A stretch of DNA of 64,000 bases, from NCBI RefSeq assembly GCF_011634775.1, contig NZ_JAALXT010000001.1:124001-188000 (forward strand), given 5' to 3'. The DNA is from Thalassoroseus pseudoceratinae (lineage in GTDB: Bacteria; Planctomycetota; Planctomycetia; Planctomycetales; Planctomycetaceae). Numbering within the stretch: the first letter of the stretch is position 1; each line of letters opens with the position of its first letter. Position numbers and translations under genes: made by a program. Positions 61,643-64,000 of this stretch are shown piece by piece. Below the pieces are notes generated by a model that searched no databases, was not told where the DNA came from, and worked only from the letters and a program-made list of their open reading frames with translations.

Positions 61643-62917
61643 ATGTCTGTGCCCGAGAAACGCCAACGCCCCCAATCATCGGCAGAAATCCCCTTACTGA
61701 CGGAAACGGACCGTCTTGCTGAAGTCCAACGCAAGCAACAGTGGATCGCCAACTTCCTAAAGTCCTTTCAGTTGGACGGTTTGCTCCTCCAAAAGCGACA
61801 CAATTTTGCGTGGTTTACTTGTGGAGCCGAGAACGGCAGCGACGCGTGTGCCGCTGGCAAAGCCGCGGTTTTCATCACCCCGGAAGCTCGGGTCATCGTG
61901 ACCGACAACGTGACTTCCCCGTTGCTGTTTGAACGCGAACTCGCGGGGCTTGGGTTCCAATTGAAAGAACGGTCATGGCGGGAAGGCCACCGGGGTTTGA
62001 TTGAAGATTTGTGCCACGGTCGGCAGGTCGGAGGCGATGTGCCACACGCGACTCGTCAGGATTATTCCGATGCCTTGGCCGGTTTTCGACAATGTCTCAC
62101 GACTGAAGAAGCCATCCGCATCCGTGAATTAGGACGTGATGTGGCTCATGCTGTCGAAGCAACGGCTCGGCGATTGATCCGCGGTTCCACGGAAGCGGCT
62201 ATCGCCGGGGAAGTGGCTCATCGCTTGATCAAACGACAGGTCGTGCCCTGTCGTTTGCAAGTCGCGGGGGACTATCGGCGTGTCCGGTTTCGCACACAGA
62301 GTTACACGCAGTCGCCGGTCAGCAAATTCTGCACACTGACCGCCACCGGACGCCGCGATGGACTGCACGTCACGGCCTCTCGAACGGTCTGTTTCGGAGA
62401 ACTTCCCCGAGATTTGATCGAAAGTTATCAAGCAGCGATTCAGATCCAAGCAACGGGCATCTGTTTCTCGCGAGAAAACTGGACGCTGCAAGACGTCTGG
62501 CAACGTGTCGCCCGAATTTACGAAAAGACCGGATATCCCAACGAATGGGAATATGCATCGCAAGGTGCGGTCGTGGGATATCGCGATCCGGAAGTGCCGA
62601 TCGTGGTTGGTCCGGTCGACGGAAATGTGTCGTTGCAACAGGGCATGGCGATTGTTTGGCATCCGTCTGTCGGTCCGGCGACATTGGCAGACACCTTGTT
62701 AATCACTCCAAATGGCGGAGAATTGCTCACGCCCATGGAGAATTGGCCGCGTGTTCGAGTCCGAGTTCGCTCGACAGCGATCAGCCGACCTGGAATCTTG
62801 CGGCGACGGAATACTGATCAACCTGACTCCGAAGAACCCATCGACCCGGCTGCACAAGACTCATTTGCGTGGCTCAGTGACGATCGCACGGGGTTGAGTG
62901 GCTTATTTAACGAGTAA
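61643..62917 (+). CDS. M24 (pita-bread) family protein lacking the metal ligands
   Basis: The protein has 424 residues. The N-terminal creatinase-like domain reads FQLDGLLLQKRHNFAWFTCGAENGSD and then RVIVTDNVTSPLLFERELAG. The C-terminal pita-bread half starts at about 155 (TTEEAIRIRELGRDVAHAVE). Where aminopeptidases have two Asp, one His and two Glu as metal ligands, this protein has TATGRRDGLHVTASRTV (Thr at both Asp sites), ASQGAVVGYR at the His region, VWHPSVG at the first Glu, and LADTLLIT at the second. It is therefore unlikely to be a metallopeptidase. Creatinase shows that the fold can act without metal, so another lytic or binding role is open. The tail after 370 is disordered. Confidence 0.75.
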   Translation: MSVPEKRQRPQSSAEIPLLTETDRLAEVQRKQQWIANFLKSFQLDGLLLQKRHNFAWFTCGAENGSDACAAGKAAVFITPEARVIVTDNVTSPLLFERELAGLGFQLKERSWREGHRGLIEDLCHGRQVGGDVPHATRQDYSDALAGFRQCLTTEEAIRIRELGRDVAHAVEATARRLIRGSTEAAIAGEVAHRLIKRQVVPCRLQVAGDYRRVRFRTQSYTQSPVSKFCTLTATGRRDGLHVTASRTVCFGELPRDLIESYQAAIQIQATGICFSRENWTLQDVWQRVARIYEKTGYPNEWEYASQGAVVGYRDPEVPIVVGPVDGNVSLQQGMAIVWHPSVGPATLADTLLITPNGGELLTPMENWPRVRVRVRSTAISRPGILRRRNTDQPDSEEPIDPAAQDSFAWLSDDRTGLSGLFNE

Positions 62918-63018
62918 GAGGCAAGAAATTTTTTCAAGCGACGATTTCATTGGTCGATTGGCACGGCGTTCGTAGCGTCTTAATGGTCGGGACTACACAC
63001 TCCCTCGTACTCATGGTA

Positions 63019-63039
63019 GAATTGCCAATACTGGCATTC
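63019..63039. repeat. Imperfect inverted repeat, possible terminator or operator
   Basis: GAATTGCCA (63019-63027) and TGGCATTC (63032-63039) pair over 8 bp with one bulged T and a 4-nt loop. It lies 102 bp after the M24-like stop and 94 bp before the next start. No T-tract follows. Confidence 0.25.
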
Positions 63040-63132
63040 ACAGAATCATTTCGCTTGAGTGTCAGAATCATACGTTCTTTTCACTGAAGATCGGACGGCC
63101 ATTCGCTCTCATTCTCCAACCGAGCGTAAATC

Positions 63133-64000
63133 ATGACGGATCGTTCCCCTTCGAATTCCATATCGTTCGACGAATTTCGTCCAGATCAAATGACGGACGA
63201 TCCCCCGGTTGCGAACGCTGTCGACGAACCCGATGTGCCCCCGCCCTGGTTTCGCGGGAAATCGAAACCGTCTCAGTCTGTTTCAGACGGTTCTCCATCA
63301 TCCGAACGAGTTGTGTCGGAACGTCGTCCACCGATCAAGCAGCGGAATTCTTCTTCCAGACCGCCGCAACTTCAGAATCGCCCTCCAATTCAGGATGCAG
63401 AGACAGACGATTCCACCAAACGGAATGAAATTGTTCACCCGCGGGCCTGGTATCTGGTTTGGTTGACGGACTTACAGAATCTTGTCACCGGTCGCGTCAA
63501 ATTTGCTCGGCTTGGGTTGCTGATCTCGTTTTCACTGCATTTCATGGTTCTCGCATTACTTGGGCTTTGGATCGTTTCGCGTGATCGAGAACAGCAAGTG
63601 GAGATTGTGGCCGAACTGAGCGAACAGACCCAACCCACGGAATTTGAGGAAGTCGACCTGCAATTTAATGCCCTCCCGGAATTCAAACCGGAAGGACAGA
63701 ACACGGTCGACGAACTTCCGCCAGTCAGCACGGAGAACTTGGCCATTGACGCCAATGTGCAAACGCTGCTTGAGGGTGGGGACGGTCCCGTTGGGGATGT
63801 CGGTGGCGGTATTGTGTTGCCGCCGCAAGCACTCAAGAAGGGAAGTTTTGCGGTCTGGACCGAACCCCGCGATCCGATCCCGAAAGAACCTTACTATATT
63901 ATCATTGATGTTGATATCAGTAGCTTGGACAAGAAACTCAAGAGTTACCCCAAACGTGATCTCTCGGGTTCTGTGGTCGGAACGGATAATTACGAACAAG
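63133..64000 (+). CDS. Single-pass membrane protein, cut by window edge
   Basis: The frame is open from the ATG at 63133 to the window end (289 codons). Residues 1-115 are Pro/Ser/Arg-rich, with PPPWFRGKSKPSQSVS, and probably disordered. One TM lies at about 131-153 (LGLLISFSLHFMVLALLGLWIV). After it comes an acidic stretch (EFEEVDLQFNALPEFKPEGQ) and a Gly-rich run (GGDGPVGDVGGGIVLPP), followed by the start of a beta-rich domain (SFAVWTEPRDPIPKEPYYIII). This N-in plan with a periplasmic domain is common in planctomycete proteins preceding VWA-like or other domains, but the rest is beyond the window. No ribosome site of note. Confidence 0.65.
   Translation, partial: MTDRSPSNSISFDEFRPDQMTDDPPVANAVDEPDVPPPWFRGKSKPSQSVSDGSPSSERVVSERRPPIKQRNSSSRPPQLQNRPPIQDAETDDSTKRNEIVHPRAWYLVWLTDLQNLVTGRVKFARLGLLISFSLHFMVLALLGLWIVSRDREQQVEIVAELSEQTQPTEFEEVDLQFNALPEFKPEGQNTVDELPPVSTENLAIDANVQTLLEGGDGPVGDVGGGIVLPPQALKKGSFAVWTEPRDPIPKEPYYIIIDVDISSLDKKLKSYPKRDLSGSVVGTDNYEQ

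Noticed and set aside
1-64000. CRISPR arrays, insertion sequences, prophage genes and rRNA
   Set aside because: No regularly spaced repeats, transposase motifs with terminal repeats, phage structural genes or rRNA-like stretches were found by reading.

Overview
The window reads as chromosomal DNA of a planctomycete (phylum Planctomycetota; lineage inferred from gene content, not searched). Two modules pair a cytochrome-c-like/DUF1549/DUF1553 protein (PSD1 type) with a DUF1501 protein. A sulfatase, a DUF1080 protein, TPR lipoproteins, HEAT/beta-propeller proteins and a divided type II/IV secretion apparatus are also present. LptE-like and BamD-like lipoproteins point to an outer membrane. Gene density is high, with many 1-26 nt overlaps. 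I see no phage, insertion sequence, CRISPR array or rRNA.

Layout. 1-4965 (minus): an FtsX/MacB-type permease cut by the window edge, a small Cys-rich secreted protein, then tadA-tadB-tadC. 5284-9626 (plus): first PSD1/DUF1501 module. 9654-10361 (minus): secreted protein of unknown function. 10977-15405 (plus): two-gene RND efflux operon, followed by tRNA-Arg(TCG). 15653-25550 (minus): an array of sulfatase, glycolate oxidase (fused GlcD-GlcE plus GlcF) and the second PSD1/DUF1501 module. 25730-27828 (minus): coupled pair of a single-HKD phospholipase-D-like protein and an uncharacterised protein. 28082-30657 (plus): PSP1-domain protein, helical protein and methyltransferase. 30667-36738 (minus): enolase-superfamily enzyme, GroES, LptE, BamD-like TPR lipoprotein, RecO and an ABC-F ATPase. 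36913-41255: DUF1080 protein, large YfhO-like membrane protein (minus) and envelope-anchored MsrB-MsrA. 41260-43658 (minus): two-component system. 43936-46978: five-repeat lipoprotein and a membrane protein. 47415-53300 (plus): tandem HEAT/beta-propeller pair. 53326-60937: a promoter with a candidate structured RNA, tatC, pyrF, trpF (minus), TPR protein, membrane-anchored PilB/GspE-like ATPase and CvpA-like protein. 61008-64000: small cytosolic protein (minus), a metal-site-less M24-fold protein and the start of a single-pass membrane protein.

How the genes fit together. Much of the window serves the cell envelope: Tad pilus assembly, RND efflux, LPS/OMP assembly lipoproteins, periplasmic methionine sulfoxide repair and Tat export. 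Both DUF1501 proteins start with twin-arginine-like motifs, so TatC from the same window is a plausible exporter for them. The sulfatase and PSD1/DUF1501 modules suggest breakdown of sulfated or complex organic matter, with glycolate oxidation beside them.

The best candidates for something undescribed are: the promoter-hairpins-terminator unit at 53326-53560 upstream of tatC; the tandem HEAT/propeller pair, whose first member carries an extra PQQ-type propeller; the five-fold repeat lipoprotein at 43936-46203; the catalytically stripped M24 protein; and the HKD-nuclease-like gene coupled to an uncharacterised partner. All functional claims rest on reading the sequence and on family knowledge; no search was run.
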